DNA from: Ilumatobacteraceae bacterium
GTDB lineage: Bacteria > Actinomycetota > Acidimicrobiia > Acidimicrobiales > Ilumatobacteraceae
Assembly: GCA_033344875.1 (NCBI GenBank)
Contig: JAWPMO010000001.1
Coordinates: forward strand, 558,001 to 622,000
Reading direction: 5' to 3'
Length of the DNA stretch: 64,000 nt
The position numbers and the translations under genes were made by a program. Within the stretch, counting starts at the first letter, position 1; the number at the start of each line of letters is the position of its first letter. Below the pieces are notes generated by a model that saw only the letters and a list, made by a program, of their open reading frames with translations, did not search any database and was not told where the DNA came from. Shown piece after piece: positions 1 through 7,795 of this stretch.

Positions 1-1
1 C

Positions 2-205
2 AACCCGATGGCGCCGCTGCTGTACGGCGTGAGCGTGCTGTCCTGCATGTCGTCGGCGCTGTCCGAACCGGATGGCGAGGGGCTCGGCACGCTCGGGCTC
101 CCGGCATCGAAGGCGGAAGCGATGGCGAACGCGGCCGGCTTCTCGCGGTTCGAGACGCTCGACGTGTCCCACCCGATGAATGCGTTCTACGAGGTCCGTC
201 CGTAG
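2..205 (+). CDS. C-terminal end of a SAM-dependent methyltransferase (5' truncated by the window edge)
   Basis: The frame is open to the left edge, so only the last 67 residues are present. The fragment has the look of the C-terminus of class I small-molecule methyltransferases: an NPMAPLLYGVSVL-type segment, a Gly-rich stretch (GEGLGTLG), then an amphipathic helix and AGFSRFETLDV, the usual 'AGF' strand before the last beta hairpin. The SAM-binding motifs would lie upstream and cannot be checked. Substrate unknown. It lies 55 bp upstream of ctaA, which has its own promoter, so the two are probably not co-transcribed. Confidence 0.6.
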   Translation, partial: NPMAPLLYGVSVLSCMSSALSEPDGEGLGTLGLPASKAEAMANAAGFSRFETLDVSHPMNAFYEVRP

Positions 206-245
206 TTCGTCGGTTCCCGGCGATCCGGTCGGGCGATTCGCCTCG

Positions 246-251
246 TAGCCT
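246..251 (+). promoter_or_regulatory. -10 hexamer TAGCCT of ctaA (leaderless type)
   Basis: TAGCCT fits the actinobacterial TAnnnT -10 consensus and ends 9 nt before the ctaA ATG. No Shine-Dalgarno lies between, so transcription probably begins at or near the start codon. Confidence 0.5.
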
Positions 252-260
252 GACGGACGC

Positions 261-1205
261 ATGCAGATCTCGCCGCATCGCTACCGACAGGTCACGGTCG
301 TCGCGCTGGTCGCGCTGGCGATCATCATCGTCACCGGTGCCGCCGTCCGGCTCACCAACAGCGGGCTGGGCTGCGACGACTGGCCGAACTGCTCAAGCGA
401 GCGGTTCGTCGACGTGTCCTCGAAGCACGCGGCGATCGAGCAGATCAACCGGCTGTTCACCGGCGTCGTCGGGTTCGCTGCCATCGCCGCGGTGCTCGGC
501 GCGCTCGTCCGGGTCCCACGCCGCCGTGACCTCACGACCCTGTCGCTCCTCGTCGCCGGTGGCGTCGTCGCCAATGCGGTGCTCGGCGGCATCTCGGTCC
601 TGGTCGATCTGCACCCGCTCGCGGTGCAGGGGCACCTGCTGCTGTCGATGGCGCTGATCGTGGTCGGCACCGTCCTGGTCCGGCGGGCGGGCGAACCCGA
701 CGGCGTCGAGCGGGTCCGGGTGGTGTCCGAACCCACACAGCGGTTGACCTGGTTGCTCTTCGCGCTGACCTGGGTCGTGCTGTTCACCGGCACCCTCGTC
801 ACGGGTGCCGGCCCCCACGCCGGCGACGAGAACGCCGAGCGGCTCGACCTGGACATCCCGACGGTGGCCCGGGTCCACGGGATCGTGGTCGTGACCACGA
901 TCGTGGTCGCGCTGCTGATCGCGTGGCGGATCCGTGCGCGTCGGGCCGGTGACGGATCGCTCGCCTCGCCGATCTCGACGTGGCTGTTCGTCGGCGTGCT
1001 CCAGGCGGCCGTCGGCTACGTCCAGTACTTCAACGACGTGCCCGCACTCCTCGTCGGCATCCACGTCGCCGGTGCGACCGCGGTGATGTGGGCGACGACG
1101 ATCGTCGTCCTCGACACGACACGCCCGGTACCGGCATCGCCGATGTCGCCGGTCGGGGTGTCGGACGTCACAGATGAGTTCAATGTGCACGTTTCCGCCG
1201 ACTAG
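261..1205 (+). CDS. ctaA: Heme A synthase (COX15/CtaA family)
   Basis: Integral membrane enzyme that oxidises the C8 methyl of heme O to the formyl group of heme A for aa3-type cytochrome oxidase. The 314 residues fit the usual length, with about eight hydrophobic helices. Visible marks are the N-terminal TGAAVRLTNSGLGCDDWPNC block with its cysteine pair (C38, C44) in the first external loop, Glu60, and histidines H118, H125, H206 (ARVHG) and H268 (GIHVAG). The classical ExxHR motif reads EQINR here, so the first heme-ligand histidine is Asn63; as I recall, Asn occurs at this place in other actinobacterial CtaA. The start is the ATG directly after the TAGCCT hexamer. The stop codon TAG is also the first half of the next gene's -10 box. 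Confidence 0.9.
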   Translation: MQISPHRYRQVTVVALVALAIIIVTGAAVRLTNSGLGCDDWPNCSSERFVDVSSKHAAIEQINRLFTGVVGFAAIAAVLGALVRVPRRRDLTTLSLLVAGGVVANAVLGGISVLVDLHPLAVQGHLLLSMALIVVGTVLVRRAGEPDGVERVRVVSEPTQRLTWLLFALTWVVLFTGTLVTGAGPHAGDENAERLDLDIPTVARVHGIVVVTTIVVALLIAWRIRARRAGDGSLASPISTWLFVGVLQAAVGYVQYFNDVPALLVGIHVAGATAVMWATTIVVLDTTRPVPASPMSPVGVSDVTDEFNVHVSAD

Positions 1206-1208
1206 AGT
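1203..1208 (+). promoter_or_regulatory. -10 hexamer TAGAGT of the liv operon
   Basis: TAGAGT ends 9 nt before the ATG at 1218. Its first three bases are the stop codon of ctaA. No Shine-Dalgarno is seen, so this fits a leaderless start for the liv operon. Confidence 0.5.
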
Positions 1209-1217
1209 CCGTGCACG

Positions 1218-2588
1218 ATGCGAGCCAGATCGCCCATGCCCGGAGGACCACGCTCGATCGGGCGAGCACTGAGAGCGCTCGTTGTCGCCCTGGTGATCGT
1301 GTTCGGCGTGTTCGGCGTCTCGACTCCCGCGACGGCCCAGGAGGGCAGCGGTGACGAGACGACCGACGAGTCCGTCGACGACACCGGCACCGAGGTCACG
1401 GGCACCCTGCGGGCACGCGACGCCGAGGGTGAGGACGTCTTCCTCGAAGGCGTCGAGTTCGTCGTGTCAGACGCCGACGGCAACGAGGTCGGTCGTGGCG
1501 TCAGCGACGCCGAGGGCAACTGGAGTGTCGGTCTGCCCGGCGCCGGCGAGTATTCGACGCTCCTGGTCGTCGAGACCCTCCCTGAGGGCAACTCGCTGCG
1601 GAACCCCGACAACAACCCGTTGTCGTTCTCGGTCAACGAGGGTGACAGCCGACCGAACCTGTTCCCGATGGGTGAGGCCGCCGCCAAGACCGACAACACG
1701 ATCAAGGCACTGCAGCTGTTCGTCGACGGCCTCAAGCTCGGATTGATCATCGCCATGTGCTCGATCGGTCTGTCGCTCATCTACGGCACCACGGCGCTCG
1801 TGAACTTCGCCCACGGCGAGATGGTCACGTTCGGCGCCATGGCCGCCTACCTGTTCCACGCCAGCGGTGCGCTCGGCTTCGAGACGTCGTTGATCGTCGC
1901 GGGCATCCTGGCGGTGCTCCTGTCGGGCGTCGCCGGCGGCCTGTTCAACGGATTCGTGTGGCGCCCGCTGCGCAACAAGGGTGCGAGCCTCATCTCGGCA
2001 CTCGTCGTGTCGATCGGGTTCTCGATCTTCCTCCGCTACGTGATGCTCTACATCTTCGGCGGTCGAGACGGGTTCTACCGTGACTACCGGATCCAGGAGA
2101 AGTGGGATCTGGGCTGGTTCACGCTCGCTCCGAAAGATGCGTTCATCATGGTCTTCTCGATCCTGGTACTGACCGGCGTCGGCATCGGACTCGAGAAGAC
2201 CCGGGCCGGCAAGGCGATGCGTGCCGTCGCCGACAACCGTGACCTCGCCGAGTCCTCCGGCATCGACGTCGAGAAGGTCATCAGCTGGGTGTGGGTCGGC
2301 GGTAGTGCGTTGGCGGGCCTCGGCGGTGTGCTGTTCGCGACGACCGAGGCGATCGGCTGGGAGATGGGCTTCCGGATCCTGCTGCTGATGTTCGCCGGCG
2401 TCACCCTCGGTGGCCTCGGCACGGCGTACGGCGCCCTGTTCGGCAGCCTCATCATCGGCGTGTTCATCCAGACCTCCACGCTGGTCATCCCGAGTGACCT
2501 GAAGAACGTCGGCGCACTGCTGATGCTGGTCGTCGTGCTGCTCGTGAGACCCCAAGGCCTGCTCGGACGAGCGGAAAGGATCGGCTGA
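1218..2588 (+). CDS. livH: LivH-type branched-chain amino acid ABC permease with secreted N-terminal domain
   Basis: Membrane subunit of a liv-type ABC importer. Residues about 165-456 are a normal LivH permease: the first helix runs into SLIYGTTALVNFAHGE (about 186-201), the cytoplasmic coupling loop is near EKTRAGKAMRAVADNRD, and the protein ends in VRPQGLLG. Unusually, about 160 residues precede it: a cleavable-looking signal peptide (residues 1-40, ending ATA), an acidic linker (42-58), and a small all-beta segment (about 59-150) with GVEFVVSDADGNEVGRG and SDAEGNWSVGLPGAGEY, like carboxypeptidase-regulatory or Ig-like domains. The extra domain should lie outside the membrane, perhaps touching the receptor protein. 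UrtB urea permeases also carry long signal-bearing extensions, so the substrate may not be an amino acid. The next gene overlaps by one base (TGATG). Confidence 0.85.
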   Translation: MRARSPMPGGPRSIGRALRALVVALVIVFGVFGVSTPATAQEGSGDETTDESVDDTGTEVTGTLRARDAEGEDVFLEGVEFVVSDADGNEVGRGVSDAEGNWSVGLPGAGEYSTLLVVETLPEGNSLRNPDNNPLSFSVNEGDSRPNLFPMGEAAAKTDNTIKALQLFVDGLKLGLIIAMCSIGLSLIYGTTALVNFAHGEMVTFGAMAAYLFHASGALGFETSLIVAGILAVLLSGVAGGLFNGFVWRPLRNKGASLISALVVSIGFSIFLRYVMLYIFGGRDGFYRDYRIQEKWDLGWFTLAPKDAFIMVFSILVLTGVGIGLEKTRAGKAMRAVADNRDLAESSGIDVEKVISWVWVGGSALAGLGGVLFATTEAIGWEMGFRILLLMFAGVTLGGLGTAYGALFGSLIIGVFIQTSTLVIPSDLKNVGALLMLVVVLLVRPQGLLGRAERIG

Positions 2589-3583
2589 TGGATTGGGGAG
2601 CGATCATCGAGAACATGTTCCGCGGCCTGATCGGCGAGAACCTCATCTACTTCGGGCTCGCAGCGATGGGGTTGAACATCCACTTCGGCTACACAGGACT
2701 CCTCAACTTCGGCCAGGCGGTGTTCATGGCGGCCGGCGCGTATGGGCTCGCGATCGCCGTCACGTCGATGGGTTGGAGCTTCTGGGTCGGTGTGCCACTG
2801 GGGCTCGTCGTGTGTCCACTCATCCTCGCCGGACTGATGGGTATCCCGACGCTCAGACTCAGAGCCGACTACCTGGCGATCGTCACGATCGCGGTGGCCG
2901 AGATGTTCCGCATCATCTTCCGGTCGCCGACGCCGAGCATCGCGAAGTACACCAACGCATCCGACGGCCTCAACGGCTTCACCCGCACGTTCTACGACCT
3001 CAGCCCGTTCAGCAACAACACGCGCTACCTGGGGCTCTGGCTCGGCAACCAGATGTGGGTGGTCGTCGTCGGCTGGATCGCCTTGGCGCTCGCCGTGCTC
3101 ATCGTGTGGCTCCTCATCCGCAGCCCTTGGGGACGTGTGCTCAAGGCCATCCGCGAAGACGAGGACGCCGCACGCAGCCTCGGCAAGAACGCCTACTGGT
3201 ACAAGATGCAGGCCCTGGCGTTGGGCGGCATGCTCGGCGCGGCAGGTGGCATGCTCCGGGCGATCGGCACCGGTTCGGCGCAGCCGCAGAACTTCATCAC
3301 CGACGTGACCTTCTTCGCCTGGGTCGCGTTGATCCTCGGTGGCGCCGGCAAGGTGTTCGGTCCGGTGGTCGGTGCGGCGCTCCTGTACGGCGTGTTGAAC
3401 TTCACCGACTCGTTCCTGCGCCAGGCCGTCCAGAACGACGTGATCCCCGAGTCGATCATGTCCGGAACCCAGGTCGGTCAGGTTCGCTTCATGCTGATCG
3501 GGCTGGGACTGGTGCTCCTCGCCGCCTTCAGACCGCAGGGGATCTTCGGCTCCAAGGAAGAGATGGCCCTCGATGATCGCTGA
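2588..3583 (+). CDS. livM: LivM-type branched-chain amino acid ABC permease
   Basis: Second membrane subunit of the importer, 331 residues. The LivM signature GYTGLLNFGQAVFMAAGAYG lies at about 34-52. There are about eight to ten hydrophobic helices and the ATPase-coupling loop GRVLKAIREDEDAARSLG at about 182-199. The C-terminus AAFRPQGIFGSKEE is typical of the family. The ATG overlaps the stop of the preceding permease, and its own end overlaps the following ATPase gene by 11 bases, so the four genes form one operon. It pairs with LivH to form the pore; the transported ligand (Leu/Ile/Val, another amino acid, or urea/amide) cannot be read from sequence. Confidence 0.9.
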   Translation: MDWGAIIENMFRGLIGENLIYFGLAAMGLNIHFGYTGLLNFGQAVFMAAGAYGLAIAVTSMGWSFWVGVPLGLVVCPLILAGLMGIPTLRLRADYLAIVTIAVAEMFRIIFRSPTPSIAKYTNASDGLNGFTRTFYDLSPFSNNTRYLGLWLGNQMWVVVVGWIALALAVLIVWLLIRSPWGRVLKAIREDEDAARSLGKNAYWYKMQALALGGMLGAAGGMLRAIGTGSAQPQNFITDVTFFAWVALILGGAGKVFGPVVGAALLYGVLNFTDSFLRQAVQNDVIPESIMSGTQVGQVRFMLIGLGLVLLAAFRPQGIFGSKEEMALDDR

Positions 3584-4469
3584 CGCCCGCGCTCGCACGA
3601 CCCCGACGTCCGATGTCGTCGACCCGGTGGCAGCCCGCGCTGCGCTCGCCGACGTCGCCCGCGAACCGGGTGTTGCGAAGCCCGACCCGATCCTGATCGC
3701 CGACAACGTCGTGCGCACGTTCGGCGGCCTCACCGCCGTCTCCGTCGACCACGTCGAGATCCAGCGCGGCGTGATCACCGCGCTGATCGGCCCGAACGGC
3801 GCCGGCAAGACCACGCTGTTCAACCTCCTCACCAACTTCGACGACCCCGACAGTGGGACCAGGGTGTTCGACGGCAACGACATCGGTTCGGTACCGGCCC
3901 ACAAGATCGCCAACTACGGCATGGTGCGCACCTTCCAGCTCACCAAGGCACTCTCGAAGCTGAGCTGCATCGACAACATGAAGCTGGGGGCCACCGGGCA
4001 GAAGGGTGAGTCACTCTGGCGGGCGTTGTTGCCGTTCCTCTGGAGCAGCCAGGAGGCCGAGATCGAGGCCCGTGCCGACGCGCTGCTCGAACGATTCAAG
4101 ATGGACCACATGCGCGACGAGTTCGCCGGTACGTTCTCCGGCGGACAGCGCAAGCTGCTCGAGATGGCACGGGCGCTGATGGTCGAACCGAAGATGGTCA
4201 TGCTCGACGAACCGATGGCGGGTGTGAACCCGGCGCTCACGCAGTCGTTGCTCGGTCACATCACCGGCCTACGCGACGAGGGCATGACCGTCCTCTTCGT
4301 CGAACACGACATGGACATGGTGCAGGAGATCAGCGACTGGGTCATCGTGATGGCCGAGGGACGCATCATCGCCGAGGGCCCACCACGAACGATCGGCGAG
4401 AACCAGGCCGTCGTCGACGCATATCTCGGCACGTCCCACGGGGCCGCCCTGCTACTGGACGAGGACTGA
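3573..4469 (+). CDS. livG: LivG-type ABC transporter ATP-binding protein
   Basis: Cytoplasmic ATPase subunit, 298 residues. Walker A GPNGAGKT at 73-80, signature SGGQRK at 189-194, Walker B ending in LDEP at 211-214, and an H-loop in FVEHDMD. The C-terminal extension after the H-loop (VIVMAEGRIIAEG...VVDAYLGTSH) is the BCA_ABC_TP_C type found on LivG. About 38 residues precede the first ABC strand, longer than usual and low in complexity. The ATG at 3573 lies inside livM. No good start with a ribosome binding site is evident further down, so the longer form is kept. Confidence 0.9.
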   Translation: MIADARARTTPTSDVVDPVAARAALADVAREPGVAKPDPILIADNVVRTFGGLTAVSVDHVEIQRGVITALIGPNGAGKTTLFNLLTNFDDPDSGTRVFDGNDIGSVPAHKIANYGMVRTFQLTKALSKLSCIDNMKLGATGQKGESLWRALLPFLWSSQEAEIEARADALLERFKMDHMRDEFAGTFSGGQRKLLEMARALMVEPKMVMLDEPMAGVNPALTQSLLGHITGLRDEGMTVLFVEHDMDMVQEISDWVIVMAEGRIIAEGPPRTIGENQAVVDAYLGTSHGAALLLDED

Positions 4470-4472
4470 CCG

Positions 4473-5228
4473 ATGAGCGACTCCGAACCGACGAGCGCAG
4501 CCGAACCACTGTTGATCGCCGATGATCTGACCGCCGGGTACCTGCCCGGCGTCGACATCCTCAGCGATTGTTCACTCGAACTCGCCGAAGGCGAATTGGT
4601 CGGCATCATCGGTCCGAACGGCGCCGGCAAGTCGACGCTGGTCAAGGCGATGTTCGGGCTGGTCAGCGTGCGAGCGGGCAGTGTGCGGCTCCGGGGCGAG
4701 GACATCACGAACCTCAAGGCGCACTCGCTGGTCAGCCGGGGTGTCGGGTACGTCCCGCAGAACAACAACGTGTTCCCGGCCCTCACGATCGCCGAGAACC
4801 TCGAGATGGGCACCTTTCTCGAGCCGAAGAAGTTCCGCGAACGGTTCGAGCGCGTCGGCGAGATGTTCCCGCGCCTGGTCGAGCGACGCGATCAGCGGGC
4901 CGGGTCGCTGTCGGGCGGTGAGCGTCAGATGCTCGCGATGGGTCGGGCGCTGATGATGGATCCGTCGGTGCTGCTGCTCGACGAGCCGTCGGCCGGGCTG
5001 TCGCCGGCACTGCAGGACGAGGTGTTCATCCGGTGTCACCGGATCAACAAGGCCGGCATCTCGATCGTCATGGTCGAACAGAACGCCAGCCGCTGCCTGC
5101 AGATCTGTCACCGGGGCTATGTGCTCGACCAGGGCACCAACGCCTATTCGGGCACGGGCAAGGAGTTGCTCACCGACCCGAAGGTGATCGAGCTCTACCT
5201 CGGCACCCTCGTCAAGTCCCACCAGTAG
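4473..5228 (+). CDS. livF: LivF-type ABC transporter ATP-binding protein
   Basis: Second ATPase of the importer, 251 residues, the normal LivF length. Walker A GPNGAGKS at 47-54, signature LSGGERQ at 146-152, and LLLDEPSAGLSP at 167-178. The C-terminal end ELYLGTLVKSHQ is typical of LivF. It begins 3 bp after livG and is the last gene of the operon. A strong hairpin lies about 360 bp downstream and faces the convergent receptor gene. Confidence 0.92.
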   Translation: MSDSEPTSAAEPLLIADDLTAGYLPGVDILSDCSLELAEGELVGIIGPNGAGKSTLVKAMFGLVSVRAGSVRLRGEDITNLKAHSLVSRGVGYVPQNNNVFPALTIAENLEMGTFLEPKKFRERFERVGEMFPRLVERRDQRAGSLSGGERQMLAMGRALMMDPSVLLLDEPSAGLSPALQDEVFIRCHRINKAGISIVMVEQNASRCLQICHRGYVLDQGTNAYSGTGKELLTDPKVIELYLGTLVKSHQ

Positions 5229-5450
5229 GACGCTCGGGCACGCTCTGGCTGTGCGTTCCGCCTCACCGCTCGCCGTCCGAAGACAGCTCGGGTTCGTGGC
5301 GTTGTTCCAGAGCGCACCTGAGCACCCTCCTGGATCCCCAGTTCGCTGGTGCAGGGTGTTCGGGCGTCGGATCGGGCCCTGCCCGGCCGCGTTCCGGCGC
5401 ACCGTTTCCCGGTCGACGATCACCCGCCCCGGGGCGCTCACCGCGAGGCC

Positions 5451-5495
5451 GTGTCGCGGGTGCGTGCGTGGCGGGCCCAGTTCCGCGACATGGCG
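5451..5495. repeat. 45-bp intergenic repeat, copy 1
   Basis: Begins GTGTCGCGG and carries CCGCGACAT near its end, so TGTCGCG...CGCGACA form inverted ends. It matches the copy at 5523-5567 at about 37 of 45 positions by eye. The copies start 72 bp apart. This could be a REP-like structural element or a degenerate duplication. Confidence 0.6.
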
Positions 5496-5522
5496 AGTCT
5501 GCGTCGGCGGCGTCCGTGGGCT

Positions 5523-5567
5523 GTGTCGCGGTTGTGTGCGTGGGGTGCTCAGGTTCGCGACACGGCG
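5523..5567. repeat. 45-bp intergenic repeat, copy 2
   Basis: Same length as copy 1, with conserved GTGTCGCGG start and TTCGCGACACGGCG end. Differences include compensating-looking changes near the ends, which would keep the inverted ends able to pair. Confidence 0.6.
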
Positions 5568-5584
5568 GACCTGGGCCGGGACGC

Positions 5585-5618
5585 GAGAGGGCCCGGGGTC
5601 GGAACCCCGGGCCCTCTC
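5585..5618. terminator. Bidirectional terminator-like hairpin between livF and the receptor gene
   Basis: A perfect 15-bp inverted repeat (arms 5585-5599 and 5604-5618) around a 4-nt CGGA loop, almost all G:C. It has no clear T-tract on either side. Its position between convergent genes, 36 bp from the receptor stop codon, fits a factor-independent terminator serving both strands. Confidence 0.75.
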
Positions 5619-5654
5619 AGGTGTTCAGTTGTTCAGGTGGTGCTGATCAGGTGA

Positions 5655-7088
5655 TCAGACCGCACCCTGGACCGAGCCGGCGACGAAGATGGTGCCCGTC
5701 TCGTCGAACTCGAGGATCAGGATGCTTGCCTGCGACGGCTCGCCTGCGTCGATGAATTCCAGCGGACCGGAGACACCGTCGTAGTCGATGTCGGTGCCGG
5801 CGTCGACGAGTGCGAGGCAATCGGCGTACGTCGTGCACTTCTCGCCTTCGCGGGTGACGCCGTTGATCTCGGCGGCAACAGCGACCGGGTCGTCGGTGCC
5901 GGCGATCGCGGCGGCCAATGCGGTCACGATCACGGCGTCGTACGACTCTGCCGAGTACGAGTAGTCGATGAGGTCCGGGTCGATCCCGAGCAGACGCTCC
6001 TGGAAGTCGGCCAGTTCACCGGCGACGTCGACACCCGGGAGCGTGCCCTTCATGCCGGCGACCACGGACGGGTCGTCGAACTGCTGAGCGAGCGCGTTGC
6101 CCATGTTGCCGTCGGTGCCGTAGAGCAGCTTGTCCGACGGGCCGAAGCCGGCCTCGATCAGGCCGCCGAGGATCTGAGCGGTTTCGTCGAAACCGATGAT
6201 CACGATGGCATCGGGGTTGGCGTCGACGACTGCCGCGATCTCGGCGTCGAAGTTCTCGGCCTGCGGGTCGTACGTCGTGCCCATGTCGCCGTAGACGACC
6301 GTGCCGCCACCGGCGGTGTAGGGCTCGATGGTGTACTGCTGGAGGCCGGTTCCGTACGAGTCGTTCAGCACGAGGAACGCTGCCGTGGCGGCACCGTCCT
6401 GGAGCATCACGTCGGCGAGGGCAGCGCCCTGGATGACGTCGGACGGGGCGGTACGGAAGTACAGACCGTTGTCGTCGTAGTCGGTGAACGTCGGCGAGGT
6501 GTTGGCCGGCGAGAAGTGGATCTTGTCGGCCTGGGTGATCTTGTCGATCACGGTCAGCGACACACCGGAGCTGGCGGCGCCGATGAAGGCATCGACGTCC
6601 TGGGCGAGCAGGCGGTCGACCGTGGCGTTGGCCACTTCACCGTTGTCGCCCGAGTCGCCGGGCAGCCACACGGCGTCACTGCCGAGCACGCCACCGTTCT
6701 CGTTGATCTCCTGGACCGCGAGTTCGACACCAGCGAACTCGGGTGGTCCGAGGAACGCAAGGTTGCCCGTCTCGGGCAGGATGCCGCCGAACGTCAACAC
6801 CCCGTCGCCGCCGGTGGCGTCGTCCGAACCGTCGTCGGTGGGCTCGTCGGACATGTCGTCGCTCATGTCTTCGGACATGTCTTCGGAGGGCTCGTCGGAC
6901 ATGTCGTCGGACATGTCTTCGGAGGGCTCGTCGCTCATGTCGTCCGACATGTCTTCCGACGACTCTTCGGTCGCGTCGGGAGTCGAGTCGGCAACCGGGG
7001 CATCATCGTCATCGCCGCCACACGCGGCAGCGACGAGAGACAGACCCACGATGAGGGCGCCAACGCGGCGCACACGTGATTTCTGCAT
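5655..7088 (-). CDS. Substrate-binding lipoprotein of the liv-type ABC importer
   Basis: Extracellular ligand receptor of the Peripla_BP_6 (Leu/Ile/Val-binding) family, 477 residues. A lipoprotein signal peptide ends in the lipobox AAAC with Cys23 as lipid anchor. Then comes a very acidic tether (about 28-93) built of repeated EDMSDDMSDEP-like units, then the binding domain from VLTFGGILPETGNLAFLG (about 97) to the end, with VELAVQEINENGGVLG typical of the family. It lies convergent to the four liv genes. The gene has a GGGGGAG ribosome binding site. The long tether would let the receptor reach through the wall layer; it may work with the extra domain on the LivH subunit (inference). Confidence 0.88.
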   Translation of the reverse strand: MQKSRVRRVGALIVGLSLVAAACGGDDDDAPVADSTPDATEESSEDMSDDMSDEPSEDMSDDMSDEPSEDMSEDMSDDMSDEPTDDGSDDATGGDGVLTFGGILPETGNLAFLGPPEFAGVELAVQEINENGGVLGSDAVWLPGDSGDNGEVANATVDRLLAQDVDAFIGAASSGVSLTVIDKITQADKIHFSPANTSPTFTDYDDNGLYFRTAPSDVIQGAALADVMLQDGAATAAFLVLNDSYGTGLQQYTIEPYTAGGGTVVYGDMGTTYDPQAENFDAEIAAVVDANPDAIVIIGFDETAQILGGLIEAGFGPSDKLLYGTDGNMGNALAQQFDDPSVVAGMKGTLPGVDVAGELADFQERLLGIDPDLIDYSYSAESYDAVIVTALAAAIAGTDDPVAVAAEINGVTREGEKCTTYADCLALVDAGTDIDYDGVSGPLEFIDAGEPSQASILILEFDETGTIFVAGSVQGAV

Positions 7089-7149
7089 AGTGGTTTTCTC
7101 CCCCTGTTTCCGCGGGGCGGGTTTGCCCCGTCGGTGTTAGGTGGCGCAA

Positions 7150-7155
7150 AGCGTA
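7150..7155 (-). promoter_or_regulatory. -10 hexamer TACGCT of the receptor gene
   Basis: Read on the minus strand, TACGCT lies about 60 nt before the receptor ATG, with TTGTAG (near -35 consensus) 18 bp upstream. The predicted 5' leader of about 55 nt carries a small GC hairpin and a good Shine-Dalgarno, unlike the leaderless promoters nearby. Confidence 0.4.
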
Positions 7156-7200
7156 GGTCATGGTCGGGGCCGACTACAACCACCCCCGTGTTTCGCGGGT

Positions 7201-7206
7201 TACGGT
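7201..7206 (+). promoter_or_regulatory. -10 hexamer TACGGT of the J-domain gene
   Basis: TACGGT ends 7 nt before the GTG at 7214. This supports that GTG as the start instead of the upstream ATG at 7160, which would lie inside the divergent receptor promoter. Confidence 0.45.
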
Positions 7207-7213
7207 TTCGTGC

Positions 7214-7795
7214 GTGTTTCGTCCCAATTCTCGGCATGTTCCGCCCGACCCGTTCGCCGTCCTCGGAATCGATTCAGACGCCGACGTCGCGGCGATCCAC
7301 GAGGCGCGGCGTGCGCTGGCCAAGCAGCGGCATCCCGATGCCGGTGGGTCGGTCGCGGCGATGCAGGAACTGAACGCGGCGGTCGATGCGGCACTGGCCG
7401 CGGCGACCGGGGCACCGGCACCCGGACCTGCACCCGCTGGGCGCCCGCGTCGACAGGCGCCACCGACGCCTCGCGGCGGTGTTCGACAGGACCACCCGTC
7501 GTTCACGATCGAGGCGCTGCCGGTCGAAGCGTTCGAAGGGTTGCTGGTCGCGGGGGCGGAGCTCGGTGAGCTGGCCGACGACGACCCGCCGTACCTGCTC
7601 GAGGTACTGATGACGTCGCCACCGGCGTGGTGCCGACTCGAACTCGTGCCGGACGCCGGTGCTGTGACGGTGAGCATCACGACGGCGCGGCTCCCCGGCC
7701 ACCCGACGCCTGACGTCTACGACGTCCGCGACGTGTGGATCGACGCTCTCAACCGTCTCGACTGGCCGGGTCCGGACGAGTCGCCGACGCCTTGA
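7214..7795 (+). CDS. J-domain (DnaJ-like) protein of unknown role
   Basis: 193 residues from the GTG at 7214; an ATG at 7160 in the same frame is possible but less likely. Residues about 12-45 form the core of a J-domain: DPFAVLGIDSDADVAAIHEA, a basic helix (RRALAKQRH), and the HPD tripeptide at 40-42 that stimulates DnaK-type ATPases. A Pro/Ala/Arg-rich linker follows (about 70-100), then an acidic C-terminal domain I do not recognise. No zinc-finger or DnaJ substrate domains are present, so it is a class C type co-chaperone. Its last 47 bases overlap the convergent tsaC2/sua5 gene. Confidence 0.7.
   Translation: MFRPNSRHVPPDPFAVLGIDSDADVAAIHEARRALAKQRHPDAGGSVAAMQELNAAVDAALAAATGAPAPGPAPAGRPRRQAPPTPRGGVRQDHPSFTIEALPVEAFEGLLVAGAELGELADDDPPYLLEVLMTSPPAWCRLELVPDAGAVTVSITTARLPGHPTPDVYDVRDVWIDALNRLDWPGPDESPTP

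Larger units (their letters stand above)
5229..5654. other. 426-bp non-coding gap between convergent liv genes
   Basis: No convincing coding frame is seen. The gap holds two diverged 45-bp repeats with inverted ends and a 15-bp-stem terminator-like hairpin (listed separately). It is the only gap above 300 bp in the window. The remaining sequence, 5229-5450, shows no recognisable element. Confidence 0.6.

Noticed and set aside
2084-3913. Long minus-strand open frame across livH, livM and livG
   Set aside because: It crosses several real genes, lacks any recognisable domain and has shadow-type composition.
7160-7213. Upstream ATG start for the J-domain gene
   Set aside because: It lies within the divergent receptor promoter and the added residues show no J-domain similarity; the GTG at 7214 follows a -10 box at the usual distance.
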